Assembly (NCBI GenBank): GCA_019120315.1
Contig: DWVJ01000041.1
Coordinates: forward strand, 28,405-92,404
Direction: 5' to 3'
DNA length: 64,000 nt
Source of the DNA: Candidatus Ruminococcus avistercoris
Lineage (GTDB): Bacteria > Bacillota > Clostridia > Lachnospirales > Lachnospiraceae
This document shows positions 29,429-37,911 of the stretch, piece after piece. Below the pieces are notes generated by a model. That model made no database searches. It worked only from the letters and a program-made list of their open reading frames with translations, and was not told the origin of the DNA. The stretch's first letter is position 1. Each line of letters starts with the position of its first letter. Both the position numbers and the translations under genes were made by a program.

Positions 29429-30275
29429 AATGAGTCCTCCTGTTCAGCAAAGATACTGCCAGATTGATCAGCAGGATAAATACGAACAGCACGACGCCGG
29501 TGGCGATCAGAGCCTCCCGGTGAAGATCTGCCGCATATCCCATCTCCAGTACGATGTTGGCAGTCAGGGTACGCACGCCCCGGAACAGTCCGGCAGGCAT
29601 TCTGGCCTGGTTTCCGGCTACCATGATCACAGCCATGGTTTCACCCACCGCACGGCCGATCCCCAGCACGATTCCGGCTACGATTCCGGATTTGGCCGCC
29701 GGTATAATGGTGAAAAAAATACTTCTTTCATGGGTTGCTCCCAGCGCCAGGGAACCCTCATAATAGCTTTCCGGCACGCTGCGCAGGGAAGATTCCGTCA
29801 CGCCGATGATGGTGGGCAGAATCATGATGGCCAGCAGCACCGAAGCCGCCAGCATGGTGCTTCCGTCTCTTCCCGTTGCGCTCTGAATCATCGGCACAAT
29901 CAGTACCAGGCCGAAGAAACCATATACTACCGAAGGTACGCCGGCCATCAGATTAATCGCAGACTGAAAAAACGGATAAATTTTTTTTGGACAATATCTC
30001 GCCATAAACACTGACGTAAACAGAGCAACCGGAACTCCCAGGATAATGGCACCCGCCGTTACGTAAATACTGCCCAATATCATGGGCAGTATTCCGTACA
30101 GATTATTTGATGGTCTCCACAGTTCTCCCAGCAGGAATTTGAACACTCCGATCTCACCGATCGCCGGGATTCCGTTTGCAAAAAGGAAAATACAAATCAG
30201 TGCAACAGCGAGGACGGATGTACAGGCCGCGATCAGAAATACGATCTTCATCACCTGTTCTTTTATTTGATTCAT
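29418..30275 (-). CDS. pstC: Phosphate ABC transporter permease PstC
   Basis: A 285-residue permease with six helices that pairs with PstA. Typical parts are LGVPVALFTSVFMARYCPKK, INLMAGVPSVVYGFFGL and the coupling loop SSLRSVPESYYEGSLALGATHERSIFFTIIPAAKSGI. It begins 48 bases after pstS and overlaps pstA. Confidence 0.97.
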   Translation of the reverse strand: MNQIKEQVMKIVFLIAACTSVLAVALICIFLFANGIPAIGEIGVFKFLLGELWRPSNNLYGILPMILGSIYVTAGAIILGVPVALFTSVFMARYCPKKIYPFFQSAINLMAGVPSVVYGFFGLVLIVPMIQSATGRDGSTMLAASVLLAIMILPTIIGVTESSLRSVPESYYEGSLALGATHERSIFFTIIPAAKSGIVAGIVLGIGRAVGETMAVIMVAGNQARMPAGLFRGVRTLTANIVLEMGYAADLHREALIATGVVLFVFILLINLAVSLLNRRTHYGD

Positions 30276-30323
30276 ATCATTTCCTCACTTTTTGCCTTTT
30301 TGAACCGACAGATTTCTCAGTGA

Positions 30324-31304
30324 TTACTGCAGGTCTTCCCAGTCCAGAACCTCACCGGTAAAGATGGATTTCACCTGGTCGCTGGTCATCTCTGTGATAC
30401 CGCTGTCGTTGTTCACGATAACGGCGATACCGTCCTGGGCGATCACTGTAGGTGTCAGACCTGCTTCAGTCTCGCTGTCTTTCAGTTCACGGGACGCCAT
30501 ACCGATATCGCACAGACCGTCGATGGCTGACTGCATACCTGTGGTGGAATCACTCTGCTGAACTTCGATATTTACGTTGGGGTTCACCTCTGCGTATGCT
30601 TCTTTCAGTTTCTCCATAACCGGTGTTACAGAAGAGGAACCGGCCACAACCACATCTCCGGAAGCAGTTCCGCCTGAGAAAGCTTCCACGTCAGCGACAG
30701 GAATATATCCGTTTTCTTCCACAACCGCCTGACCTTCCTGGCTCATGATAAAGTTCATAAAATCAGTAGCTGCTTCGCTTAAGCCTTCCTTGGTAGCAAT
30801 ATTGAACGGACGTACTACTTTATATGTACCGTTTTCAATATTCTCTGCGGTAGCCTCAGCTCCGTCGATTTTCAGCGCGGTTACTGAATCGTTCAGAGAA
30901 CCAAGAGAAATGTAGCCGATGGCGTTCACATCGCCTTCCACTGTCGTCATCATAACAGAAGTACTGTTGGTGATCTTGGCGTCCGGTGTCGTCATATCCA
31001 CTTTCTGTCCGTCTACTTCTTCCTCGATGCCGAACAGTTCCACGAATGCTCCTCTTGTTCCGGAACCGTCCTCTCTGGAACAGATGGTGATGGGGCCGGA
31101 AGCTCCGCCTGCGCCTTCTGTCTCTTCTGTTTCTTCTGCAGCGTCTTCCTCTGCGGCGCCTTCTGTAGCAGCAGCGTCAGCAGATTCTTCTGTGGCCGCG
31201 CCTGTATCCGTGCCGTTTGCAGCATCTTTGTTTCCGCCGCAGCCTGCAAGCATGGCACTTCCAATCATCACTGTTGTCAGCAGCATTACTAATTTTTTCT
31301 TCAT
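30324..31304 (-). CDS. pstS: Phosphate-binding lipoprotein PstS, circularly permuted
   Basis: A 326-residue phosphate receptor, lipid-anchored at Cys22 (AMLAGC). An unusually acidic Ala/Glu-rich spacer covers about 23-68. The phosphate-binding domain is permuted. SREDGSGTRGAF (77-87), GDVNAIGYISLGSLND (125-139) and FMNFIMSQEGQAVVEENGYIPV (182-203) come first, though they normally end the protein. The normal start, VVVAGSSSVTPVMEKLKEAY (218-237), comes after them, with CDIGMASRELK (265-275) and DGIAVIVNN. The protein stops at VKSIFTGEVLDWEDLQ, the usual mid-protein hinge. All phosphate-contact motifs are present. It is first in the pst operon behind a PHO box. Confidence 0.95.
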   Translation of the reverse strand: MKKKLVMLLTTVMIGSAMLAGCGGNKDAANGTDTGAATEESADAAATEGAAEEDAAEETEETEGAGGASGPITICSREDGSGTRGAFVELFGIEEEVDGQKVDMTTPDAKITNSTSVMMTTVEGDVNAIGYISLGSLNDSVTALKIDGAEATAENIENGTYKVVRPFNIATKEGLSEAATDFMNFIMSQEGQAVVEENGYIPVADVEAFSGGTASGDVVVAGSSSVTPVMEKLKEAYAEVNPNVNIEVQQSDSTTGMQSAIDGLCDIGMASRELKDSETEAGLTPTVIAQDGIAVIVNNDSGITEMTSDQVKSIFTGEVLDWEDLQ

Positions 31305-31367
31305 AATAATCGTTCTCTCCTTTTTTCATCAACTTTTTGATTACGTCATTTATCATACAATATCTTT

Positions 31368-31407
31368 TGTAAAATCCATTATCGGCCGGGTGTAAAACGT
31401 ATGTAAA
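31368..31407 (-). promoter_or_regulatory. PHO box for PhoP control of the pst operon
   Basis: On the minus strand TTTACA occurs at 31407-31402 and 31396-31391, exactly 11 bases apart, and again at 31373-31368, 23 bases further, close to two more turns. This is the pattern of Firmicute PhoP direct repeats. A -10 box TATGAT (31357-31352) lies downstream without a good -35, as expected for an activated promoter. Confidence 0.75.
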
Positions 31408-31432
31408 ATTCATCTGGATCAATTTTTTCCAA

Positions 31433-31461
31433 TTGCCTTTTCCTTCCCGTCCCGTTACAAT
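31433..31461 (+). promoter_or_regulatory. Promoter of the NagD-type phosphatase gene
   Basis: TTGCCT (31433-31438), 17-base spacer, TACAAT (31456-31461), about 20 bases before the ATG, with AAGGAGG between. Confidence 0.55.
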
Positions 31462-31481
31462 ATCAGCAAGGAGGTTGTACT

Positions 31482-32255
31482 ATGGAGAAATTAAGAGAGA
31501 AAAAAGGATTTATCTGCGATATGGACGGCGTGATCTATCACGGCAATATCCTGCTGCCCGGCGTCCAGGAGTTCGTAAACTGGCTTTATGATAATCACAA
31601 ACAGTTTCTCTTCCTGACCAATTCCAGCGAACGCACCCCAAAGGAACTGCAGCAAAAGCTGGCCCGTATGGGACTGGAAGTAGACGAAAGCCATTTTTAT
31701 ACCAGCGCGCTGGCCACCGCCAGCTTTCTGAGCAGCCAATCGCCAGGATGCAGCGCTTACGTCATCGGCGCGCCAGGATTGCTGAATGCCCTCTATGACG
31801 CCGGCATCACCGTCAACGACGTCAATCCGGACTATGTGGTCGTAGGCGAAACCAGAAACTACAATTATGAGAGCATCCTCCAGGCGGTTCGTCTGGTGGA
31901 AAAGGGCGCCCGTCTGATCGGCACCAACACCGACTTGACCGGCCCCACGGAATCCGGCATCGCTCCCGCCTGCCGCGCTCTCGTAGCCCCCATCGAACTG
32001 GCCACCGGGAAATCCGCCTACTTCGTGGGCAAACCGAATCCGCTGATGATGCGGACCGGCCTGAGACTTCTGGGAGTTCACTCCGAGGAGGCGGCCATCA
32101 TCGGCGACCGGATGGATACGGACATGGTGGCAGGCGTGGAATCCGGCCTGGATACTGCTTTAGTACTCTCCGGCGTCACCACCAGAGAAGAGATCGGACA
32201 GTATCCTTACCGGCCGCGTCTGGTTTTAAACGGCGTCATGGATATTCCCGGATGA
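31482..32255 (+). CDS. HAD-IIA family sugar/nucleotide phosphatase (NagD-like)
   Basis: A 257-residue phosphatase of the NagD/AraL/pNPPase subfamily. Motif I is CDMDGVIYHGNILLPGV, motif II is LFLTNSSERTPKE, the lysine motif is FVGKPNPLMM and motif IV is IIGDRMDTDMVAG. NagD-type enzymes remove phosphate from nucleotides and sugars. It is divergent from the pst operon and converges on tpiA with a shared bidirectional terminator. Its exact substrate is unknown. Confidence 0.93.
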   Translation: MEKLREKKGFICDMDGVIYHGNILLPGVQEFVNWLYDNHKQFLFLTNSSERTPKELQQKLARMGLEVDESHFYTSALATASFLSSQSPGCSAYVIGAPGLLNALYDAGITVNDVNPDYVVVGETRNYNYESILQAVRLVEKGARLIGTNTDLTGPTESGIAPACRALVAPIELATGKSAYFVGKPNPLMMRTGLRLLGVHSEEAAIIGDRMDTDMVAGVESGLDTALVLSGVTTREEIGQYPYRPRLVLNGVMDIPG

Positions 32256-32272
32256 TAACGTAAAAAAGCGTC

Positions 32273-32304
32273 AAAAAGGCTGCCGCACACGCGACAGCCT
32301 TTTT
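32273..32304. terminator. Bidirectional terminator between the phosphatase gene and tpiA
   Basis: Ten-base arms AAAAAGGCTG / CAGCCTTTTT with extra G-C pairs inside give a stem with T-runs on both strands. It serves the plus-strand phosphatase gene and the minus-strand gap-pgk-tpiA cluster. Confidence 0.85.
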
Positions 32305-32318
32305 ACATCCTGACTGGA

Positions 32319-33071
32319 TTATTTGTTGTAATTTACGATCTTGCCGAAATCCGGTTTCAGAGCGGCTCCGCCAACCAGTCCGCCGTCGATGTCCGCCTGT
32401 ACGAACAATTCCGGCGCTGTGGCAGCGTTTACCGATCCGCCGTACTGGATCCGGATGGCTTCTGCCGTTGCCTCGTCATAGATTTCAGCGATGCACTGAC
32501 GGATCGCAGCGCATACTTCCTGGGCCTGCTCTGTGGTGGCAGTCTTGCCGGTTCCGATGGCCCAGATGGGTTCATAAGCGATCACAGCGGTCTTGGCCTG
32601 ATCTGCTGTTACATTGAGGAATCCAACCTTAACCTGCTGACGGATGAAATCCATGGTTACGCCCTGTTCTCTCTGCTCCAGCGTCTCGCCGCAGCACATG
32701 ATCGGAGTCAGACCATGTTCGAAAGCCTTCAGCATCTTTTTGTTTACCGTCTCGTTGGTCTCAGCAAAATACTCTCTTCTCTCAGAATGGCCCAGAATCA
32801 CATATTTCACACCGGCATCTGTCAGCATGTTGGGAGAAATCTCGCCTGTGTAAGCGCCTTTTTCTTCGAAATACATGTTCTCAGCGCCCACCTGAATGTT
32901 GGTACCCTTGCAGGCTTCCACAACCGGAATGATATCGATAGCCGGCACGCAGAATACCACATCCACATCCTCATTGGCAACCAGGGGTTTCAGAGTGTTT
33001 ACCAGCTCCACTGCCTCACTGGGAGTCATGTTCATTTTCCAGTTACCTGCGATAATTTTCTTTCTTGCCAT
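32319..33071 (-). CDS. tpiA: Triosephosphate isomerase
   Basis: A 250-residue glycolytic enzyme that interconverts dihydroxyacetone phosphate and glyceraldehyde 3-phosphate. It has AGNWKMNMT with the active-site Asn and Lys, [14 protein letters not shown] with the catalytic His, and [21 protein letters not shown] with the catalytic Glu. The phosphate-binding loop is IQYGGSVN. It is the last gene of gap-pgk-tpiA. Confidence 0.98.
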   Translation of the reverse strand: MARKKIIAGNWKMNMTPSEAVELVNTLKPLVANEDVDVVFCVPAIDIIPVVEACKGTNIQVGAENMYFEEKGAYTGEISPNMLTDAGVKYVILGHSERREYFAETNETVNKKMLKAFEHGLTPIMCCGETLEQREQGVTMDFIRQQVKVGFLNVTADQAKTAVIAYEPIWAIGTGKTATTEQAQEVCAAIRQCIAEIYDEATAEAIRIQYGGSVNAATAPELFVQADIDGGLVGGAALKPDFGKIVNYNK

Positions 33072-33126
33072 CTTCTTATCCTCTTTTCTTTTTTAATAGC
33101 ATTTCGACTCGTGTTCGGTACGCTTT

Positions 33127-34332
33127 TTACTTATCGTCTGCAGCTGCCACACCGGGAAGCTCCTTTCCTTCCAGGAATTCCAGAGAAGCGCCGCCTCCTG
33201 TGGAAATGTGGGTCATCTTATCGCCGAAGCCCAGCTGATTAACGGCTGCCGCGGAATCACCGCCTCCGATGATGGTAGTCGCATCCGTTTCCGCCAGCGC
33301 CTGTGCCACAGCGATGGTACCTTTGGCCAGAATCGGATTTTCAAACACACCCATGGGACCGTTCCATACCACGGTCTTGGCTGTCTTCACTGCGTCGGCA
33401 AACAGCGCAGCCGTCTTTGGTCCAATGTCCAGCCCCATCTTGTCAGCGGGAATGGAATCAGATGCCACGACGCTGGTCTCCACCGGTGCGTCGATGGGAT
33501 CCGGGAAAGCGTCTGTGATGGTGGTATCCACAGGAAGAAGCAGGTTCTTGCCCAGCTTCTGCGCTTTCTCGATCATATCCTTGCAGTAATCCAGTTTCTC
33601 ATCATCCACCAAAGAGGTACCGATCTGTCCGCCTTTGGCTTTCAGGAAAGTATAGGCCATACCGCCCCCGATAATTAAAGTATCGCATTTTTCCAGCAGA
33701 TTTGCAATAACATTTAATTTATCCGCCACTTTTGCACCGCCAAGGATCGCCACAAAGGGTCTTTCCGGATTATTCACCGCATTGCCCAAAAAGTCGATTT
33801 CTTTTTGCATCAGATAGCCCACTGCGCAGGTGTCCACATAGTTTGTCACACCCACATTGGAGCAGTGCGCCCGGTGTGCGGTACCAAAAGCGTCGTTTAC
33901 AAACACATCGCACAGGGAAGCCAGTTCTTTGCTGAACTCCTCGCCGTTTTTTGTCTCTTCTTTGCGGTAACGGGTATTTTCCAGAAGAATAACTTCTCCG
34001 TCCTTCATGGCCTCCACCGCCGCTTTGGCGTTGGGTCCTACCACTTCCGGATCCGCCGCAAATTTCACTTCCTGTCCCAGCAGCTGCGTCAGACGCTCTG
34101 CCACCGGCGCCAGAGAAAGTTCCGGTTTCGGCTCTCCCTTTGGTTTGCCAAGATGCGAACAGAGAATCACCCGTCCTCCGTCTGCGATCAGTTTTTTAAT
34201 GGTGGGCAGCGCCGCCACCAGACGGTTCTCATCGGTAATCTTTCCATCTTTCAACGGAACGTTGAAATCACATCTTACCAGAACCTTCAGGCCCTTTACG
34301 TTGATATCGTCCACTGATTTTTTATTCAGCAT
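33127..34332 (-). CDS. pgk: Phosphoglycerate kinase
   Basis: A 401-residue kinase of glycolysis that makes ATP from 1,3-bisphosphoglycerate. It has [57 protein letters not shown], the hinge region [16 protein letters not shown] and the C-terminal [16 protein letters not shown] plus [15 protein letters not shown]. The start chosen is the ATG at 34332 with AAGGAGG seven bases upstream. It lies between gap and tpiA. Confidence 0.98.
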   Translation of the reverse strand: MLNKKSVDDINVKGLKVLVRCDFNVPLKDGKITDENRLVAALPTIKKLIADGGRVILCSHLGKPKGEPKPELSLAPVAERLTQLLGQEVKFAADPEVVGPNAKAAVEAMKDGEVILLENTRYRKEETKNGEEFSKELASLCDVFVNDAFGTAHRAHCSNVGVTNYVDTCAVGYLMQKEIDFLGNAVNNPERPFVAILGGAKVADKLNVIANLLEKCDTLIIGGGMAYTFLKAKGGQIGTSLVDDEKLDYCKDMIEKAQKLGKNLLLPVDTTITDAFPDPIDAPVETSVVASDSIPADKMGLDIGPKTAALFADAVKTAKTVVWNGPMGVFENPILAKGTIAVAQALAETDATTIIGGGDSAAAVNQLGFGDKMTHISTGGGASLEFLEGKELPGVAAADDK

Positions 34333-34354
34333 GCCATGTCCTCCTTCGCTTAAC

Positions 34355-34383
34355 AAAAAGGTCCGGTCCAATCAGACCGGACC
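34355..34383 (-). terminator. Terminator between gap and pgk
   Basis: Nine-bp perfect stem GGTCCGGTC / GACCGGACC followed by five T residues on the minus strand. It should stop many gap transcripts and would make gap more abundant than pgk and tpiA. Confidence 0.85.
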
Positions 34384-34402
34384 CATTTGGATCTTTTATT
34401 GC

Positions 34403-35416
34403 TTATGCTAATTCTGCAAAATATTTGATGGTACGAACCATCTGGCTTACGTATGAGTTCTCATTGTCATACCAGGATACAACCTGAACCTGAGTATCGC
34501 CGTTTTCCATCGGAGATACCATGGTCTGTGTCGCATCGAACAGAGAACCATAGGTCATACCGATCACGTCGCTGGATACGATCTCCTCGTCATTGTATCC
34601 GTAAGACTCGGTAGCTGCGTTTTTCATTGCCTCGTTGATCTGATCAACGGTAACATTTCCTTTTACCACTGCGATCAGGATCGTTGTGGAACCTGTCGGA
34701 GTCGGAACACGCTGTGCGGAACCGATCAGTTTGCCGTTCAGCTCCGGAATAACCAGTCCGATCGCCTTTGCAGCGCCTGTACTGTTGGGCACGATGTTGA
34801 TAGCGCCGGCACGGGATCTTCTCAGATCGCCTTTTCTCTGCGGACCATCCAGGATCATCTGATCGCCTGTGTACGCATGGATGGTGCTCATGATACCGCT
34901 CTGGATCGGAGCCAGATCGTTCAGCGCTTTTGCCATCGGAGCCAGACAGTTTGTGGTGCAGGAAGCCGCGGAAATAACGGTATCTTCCGGTTTCAGTGTG
35001 TCATGGTTTACATTGTATACGATAGTCGGCAGATCATTGCCAGCCGGTGCGGAGATAACAACTTTTCTTGCGCCTGCTTTGATATGAGCGGAAGCTTTCT
35101 CTTTGGATGTATAGAAGCCTGTACATTCCAGAACTACGTCCACGCCGATTTCGCCCCAGGGAAGCTCTTCTGCATTTGCTTTTGCATAGATTTTAATCTC
35201 TTTTCCATCTACTGTGATGGAATCTTCTCCGGCTTTCACCGTATCTGCCAGTGCATATTTTCCCTGTGATGAATCATATTTCAGTAAGTGTGCCAGCATT
35301 TTCGGAGAAGTAAGGTCGTTGATTGCAACTACTTCATATCCTTCTGCCCCAAACATCTGTCTGAATGCGAGACGTCCAATACGTCCAAAACCATTGATCG
35401 CTACTTTTACTGCCAT
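34403..35416 (-). CDS. gap: Glyceraldehyde-3-phosphate dehydrogenase, type I
   Basis: A 337-residue NAD-dependent glycolytic dehydrogenase. It begins [20 protein letters not shown] with the nucleotide-binding fold. The active centre [16 protein letters not shown] contains the catalytic Cys. [21 protein letters not shown] is the usual C-terminus. The ATG at 35416 lies after TTAGGAGG; an open frame continues upstream but has no site. A consensus-like promoter lies about 80 bases upstream. The strong terminator behind it fits high, separate expression. Confidence 0.98.
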   Translation of the reverse strand: MAVKVAINGFGRIGRLAFRQMFGAEGYEVVAINDLTSPKMLAHLLKYDSSQGKYALADTVKAGEDSITVDGKEIKIYAKANAEELPWGEIGVDVVLECTGFYTSKEKASAHIKAGARKVVISAPAGNDLPTIVYNVNHDTLKPEDTVISAASCTTNCLAPMAKALNDLAPIQSGIMSTIHAYTGDQMILDGPQRKGDLRRSRAGAINIVPNSTGAAKAIGLVIPELNGKLIGSAQRVPTPTGSTTILIAVVKGNVTVDQINEAMKNAATESYGYNDEEIVSSDVIGMTYGSLFDATQTMVSPMENGDTQVQVVSWYDNENSYVSQMVRTIKYFAELA

Positions 35417-35498
35417 CTTAATTCCTCCTAAACATGATATTTGCATATACAGATGGGTTCCATCGGTAAAATATACCTGGAAAGTCCCACCACATGCT

Positions 35499-35527
35499 AT
35501 TTTACAGAATTTGTCATAAAAGATCAA
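35499..35527 (-). promoter_or_regulatory. Promoter of gap
   Basis: Minus-strand TTGATC (35527-35522), exactly 17 bases, TAAAAT (35504-35499). It leaves a 5' leader of about 75 bases, in which I see no known riboswitch or operator. Confidence 0.6.
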
Positions 35528-35562
35528 GTAAAACTTGTGTTAAAAAACAACTTCCATCTTTG

Positions 35563-36357
35563 TTACAATTGTATAAAAACGGGTACACGGTCTTTGAATT
35601 CCGTCCGGTAACGAAAGCCCGCTTCTCTTAGAAAGTCCTCTATCAGACAGAAATTGCTGCCGATTTGTTCCGGCGCATGGGCGTCCGATCCCACCGTCAC
35701 GATCTCGCCGCCCAGCTGCCGGTACCTGCGGATGACGTCATAATGGGGATTTGGAAACCCCAGTCCCTTTTGCAGGCCCGCCGTATTCACTTCTATTCCC
35801 CTGCCGTCTTCAATGACCCGGCGCAAAATCGCATCCAGAATATCAGCATATTCAGTATATCCGTATTGCTCTGCTTTATGCGCCCCGTAGCGCACAACGT
35901 AATCGATATGGCCCACCACCTGATACTCGTGAAAGGCCTTTAGATTTTCCAGCAGGGATTCCAGATAGGCGCGGTATACTTCCCGGTCTTCCCGGCCGGC
36001 AAAGGTCTCCGGAAAATAAGGATCCTTTCCGTATACCAGATGAAGGGAGGCGATTACAAAATCAAAGGGATACTGTTTTACATACTCGCAGTGGCGCCCG
36101 GCCAGGGCGGTCTGCATTCCGATTTCCACGCCGATGCGGATGTCCAGTCTGCCCTCATACTCTTTGCGCAGCCTTTCCATGTAAGGAAGATAGCGGTCCG
36201 TGTCCAGGATAAATTCCGGCTCCTCGCTGTCCGTATCCATGTGATCCGTGATACAGATGGATTTCATGCCAAGGGATATGGCACGATCTGCCATATCATG
36301 GGGATCTGCCGTGCTGTCCCCGGAAAAGCTGGTATGCATATGGTAATCCGAAATCAC
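35563..36357 (-). CDS. PHP-domain phosphatase (HisJ-like)
   Basis: A 264-residue protein of the PHP metal-dependent phosphoesterase family. Metal ligands lie in SDYHMHTSFSGDSTAD, CITDHMDTD, VGVEIGMQ-like RIGVEIGMQTAL, VIASLHLVYG, VVGHIDYVVRYG and VTVGSDAHAPEQIGSNF. This pattern fits histidinol-phosphatase (HisJ/HisK) proteins, but no his gene is near. The start is a GTG at 36357 whose bases overlap the mnmA stop, so it is coupled to mnmA. Substrate uncertain. Confidence 0.88.
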   Translation of the reverse strand: MISDYHMHTSFSGDSTADPHDMADRAISLGMKSICITDHMDTDSEEPEFILDTDRYLPYMERLRKEYEGRLDIRIGVEIGMQTALAGRHCEYVKQYPFDFVIASLHLVYGKDPYFPETFAGREDREVYRAYLESLLENLKAFHEYQVVGHIDYVVRYGAHKAEQYGYTEYADILDAILRRVIEDGRGIEVNTAGLQKGLGFPNPHYDVIRRYRQLGGEIVTVGSDAHAPEQIGSNFCLIEDFLREAGFRYRTEFKDRVPVFIQL

Positions 36358-37436
36358 AGTATCGTTCCCCCTCCTCCTACGTATTCCCCGTCGTAAAATA
36401 CCAGAGCCTGTCCCGGCGTCACCGCCCTCACCGGCTCGTCAAAGGTACAAAGGATTTCATCCTCCCCCGTAAGGGTGACGGTGCAGGGCGCTCCTGCATG
36501 ATTGTACCGTATCTTGGCCGCCGCCCGCATGGAGTCCCCGATTTTTGACAGCTTTGCCGCCATGAAATTCAGGCGGTTTGCTCTTACTTCCCTTTGGAAA
36601 ATCTCCTCGTTATCCCCGATTACCACCTCATTGGTTTCCGGGCAGATTTTCGTCACGAATACCGGATGTCCCATGGAAAGGTTCAGCCCTTTTCGCTGGC
36701 CGATGGTATAATGGGTAATTCCCTTATGTCTGCCCAGGATTTCTCCCTTTGCGTTGACAAAATTTCCTTCCGGCATCTTCTCTCCCACGGTGCGGTCAAT
36801 AAAACCGGCGTAATCTTTGTCCGGCACGAAACAGATTTCCTGGCTGTCAGGCTTTGCCGCCACGAAAAGGCCCAGCTGCTGCGCCATTTCGCGGATTTCT
36901 TCTTTCCGGTAAGCCCCCACCGGCATCAGCGTATGGGACAGCTGCTCCTGCGTCAGGTTATAAAGGGCGTAGGTCTGATCCTTTTGTGCCGTCACAGAAT
37001 TGCGGATGGCGAACCGGCCGCCCGGCAGCTGTTCCACCCGGGCGTAGTGGCCGGTGGCGATATAATCTGCTCCGATATCCAGACTTCGTTTCAGCAAAGA
37101 CTCCCACTTCACGTAACGATTGCAGGCGATACAGGGATTAGGGGTTCGTCCCCTTCGATACTCATCGATGAAGTAATCGATTACCTGTTCTTTGAATTCC
37201 CGGCGAAAATTCATCACATAATGGGGGATCCCCAAGGCAGCAGCCACCCTCCGGGCGTCCTCCACAGCGGAAAGGCCGCAGCAGCCGCCGTTTTCCTCCT
37301 GTAAAGAAGGTTCCTCCTCCTGCCAGATCTGCATGGTCACGCCAATCACATCCCAGCCCTGTTCCTTTAAAAGCCAGGCGGCAACCGAAGAGTCCACGCC
37401 GCCGGACATGCCCACCACGACTTTCTTTTTGCTCAT
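36354..37436 (-). CDS. mnmA: tRNA-specific 2-thiouridylase MnmA
   Basis: A 360-residue enzyme that makes 2-thiouridine at the wobble position of Lys, Glu and Gln tRNAs, using sulfur from a cysteine desulfurase. It begins KKVVVGMSGGVDSSVAAWLLKEQG with the PP-loop ATP-binding motif. The catalytic cysteines lie in RTPNPCIACNRYVKW and SQEICFVPD. IGADYIATGHYARV and YTIGQRKGLN are further signatures. The ATG at 37436 overlaps the iscU stop (TGATG), so an alternative longer frame upstream is rejected. The gene follows iscS-iscU, the probable sulfur source. Confidence 0.97.
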   Translation of the reverse strand: MSKKKVVVGMSGGVDSSVAAWLLKEQGWDVIGVTMQIWQEEEPSLQEENGGCCGLSAVEDARRVAAALGIPHYVMNFRREFKEQVIDYFIDEYRRGRTPNPCIACNRYVKWESLLKRSLDIGADYIATGHYARVEQLPGGRFAIRNSVTAQKDQTYALYNLTQEQLSHTLMPVGAYRKEEIREMAQQLGLFVAAKPDSQEICFVPDKDYAGFIDRTVGEKMPEGNFVNAKGEILGRHKGITHYTIGQRKGLNLSMGHPVFVTKICPETNEVVIGDNEEIFQREVRANRLNFMAAKLSKIGDSMRAAAKIRYNHAGAPCTVTLTGEDEILCTFDEPVRAVTPGQALVFYDGEYVGGGGTIL

Positions 37437-37879
37437 CAGTATTCTTCTTCCTCTTCTTCTTCGCCTTCGTGGATATCGGCTTTTGGTTTCTCCAGTCCTT
37501 CTATGGTGATGCCATTCTTCTGTGCATAATCCCACAGCGCCGCGTGAATGGCCTCTTCCGCCAGCAAAGAACAGTGCACTTTTACCGGCGGCAGTCCGTC
37601 CAGCGCTTCCATTACGGCTTTGTTGGTCACCTGCAGCGCTTCCTGGATGCTTTTTCCCTTCACCAGTTCCGTCGCCATGCTGCTGGTGGCCACTGCCGCG
37701 CCGCAGCCGAAGGTCTTAAACTTACAGTCCCGGATAATCTGATTTTCATCCACATCCAGGTAGATTCTCATGATATCGCCGCATTTGGCATTTCCCACCG
37801 TTCCCACGCCGCTGGCGTTTTCGATTTCTCCTACGTTCCTTGGATTCTGAAAATGATCCATTACTTTTTCACTGTACAT
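37436..37879 (-). CDS. iscU: Fe-S cluster scaffold IscU/NifU-type
   Basis: A 147-residue scaffold on which iron-sulfur clusters are assembled before transfer. It starts MYSEKVMDHFQNPRNVGEIENASGVG. The three cluster-binding cysteines are in GNAKCGDIM, FKTFGCGAAVA and PVKVHCSLLAEEAI, with the conserved Asp after the first. The C-terminus ends in an odd run of eight Glu residues. It lies between iscS and mnmA. Confidence 0.95.
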   Translation of the reverse strand: MYSEKVMDHFQNPRNVGEIENASGVGTVGNAKCGDIMRIYLDVDENQIIRDCKFKTFGCGAAVATSSMATELVKGKSIQEALQVTNKAVMEALDGLPPVKVHCSLLAEEAIHAALWDYAQKNGITIEGLEKPKADIHEGEEEEEEEY

Positions 37880-37911
37880 ATATCTTTCTCCTGTTCCTGT
37901 TAATTTTTCCT

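Noticed and set aside
30276..31304. PstS as a truncated or frameshifted tandem protein
   Set aside because: The frame after the stop shows no homology for the 48 bases to pstC, all phosphate-contact motifs occur once, and no half is repeated, so permutation explains it better.
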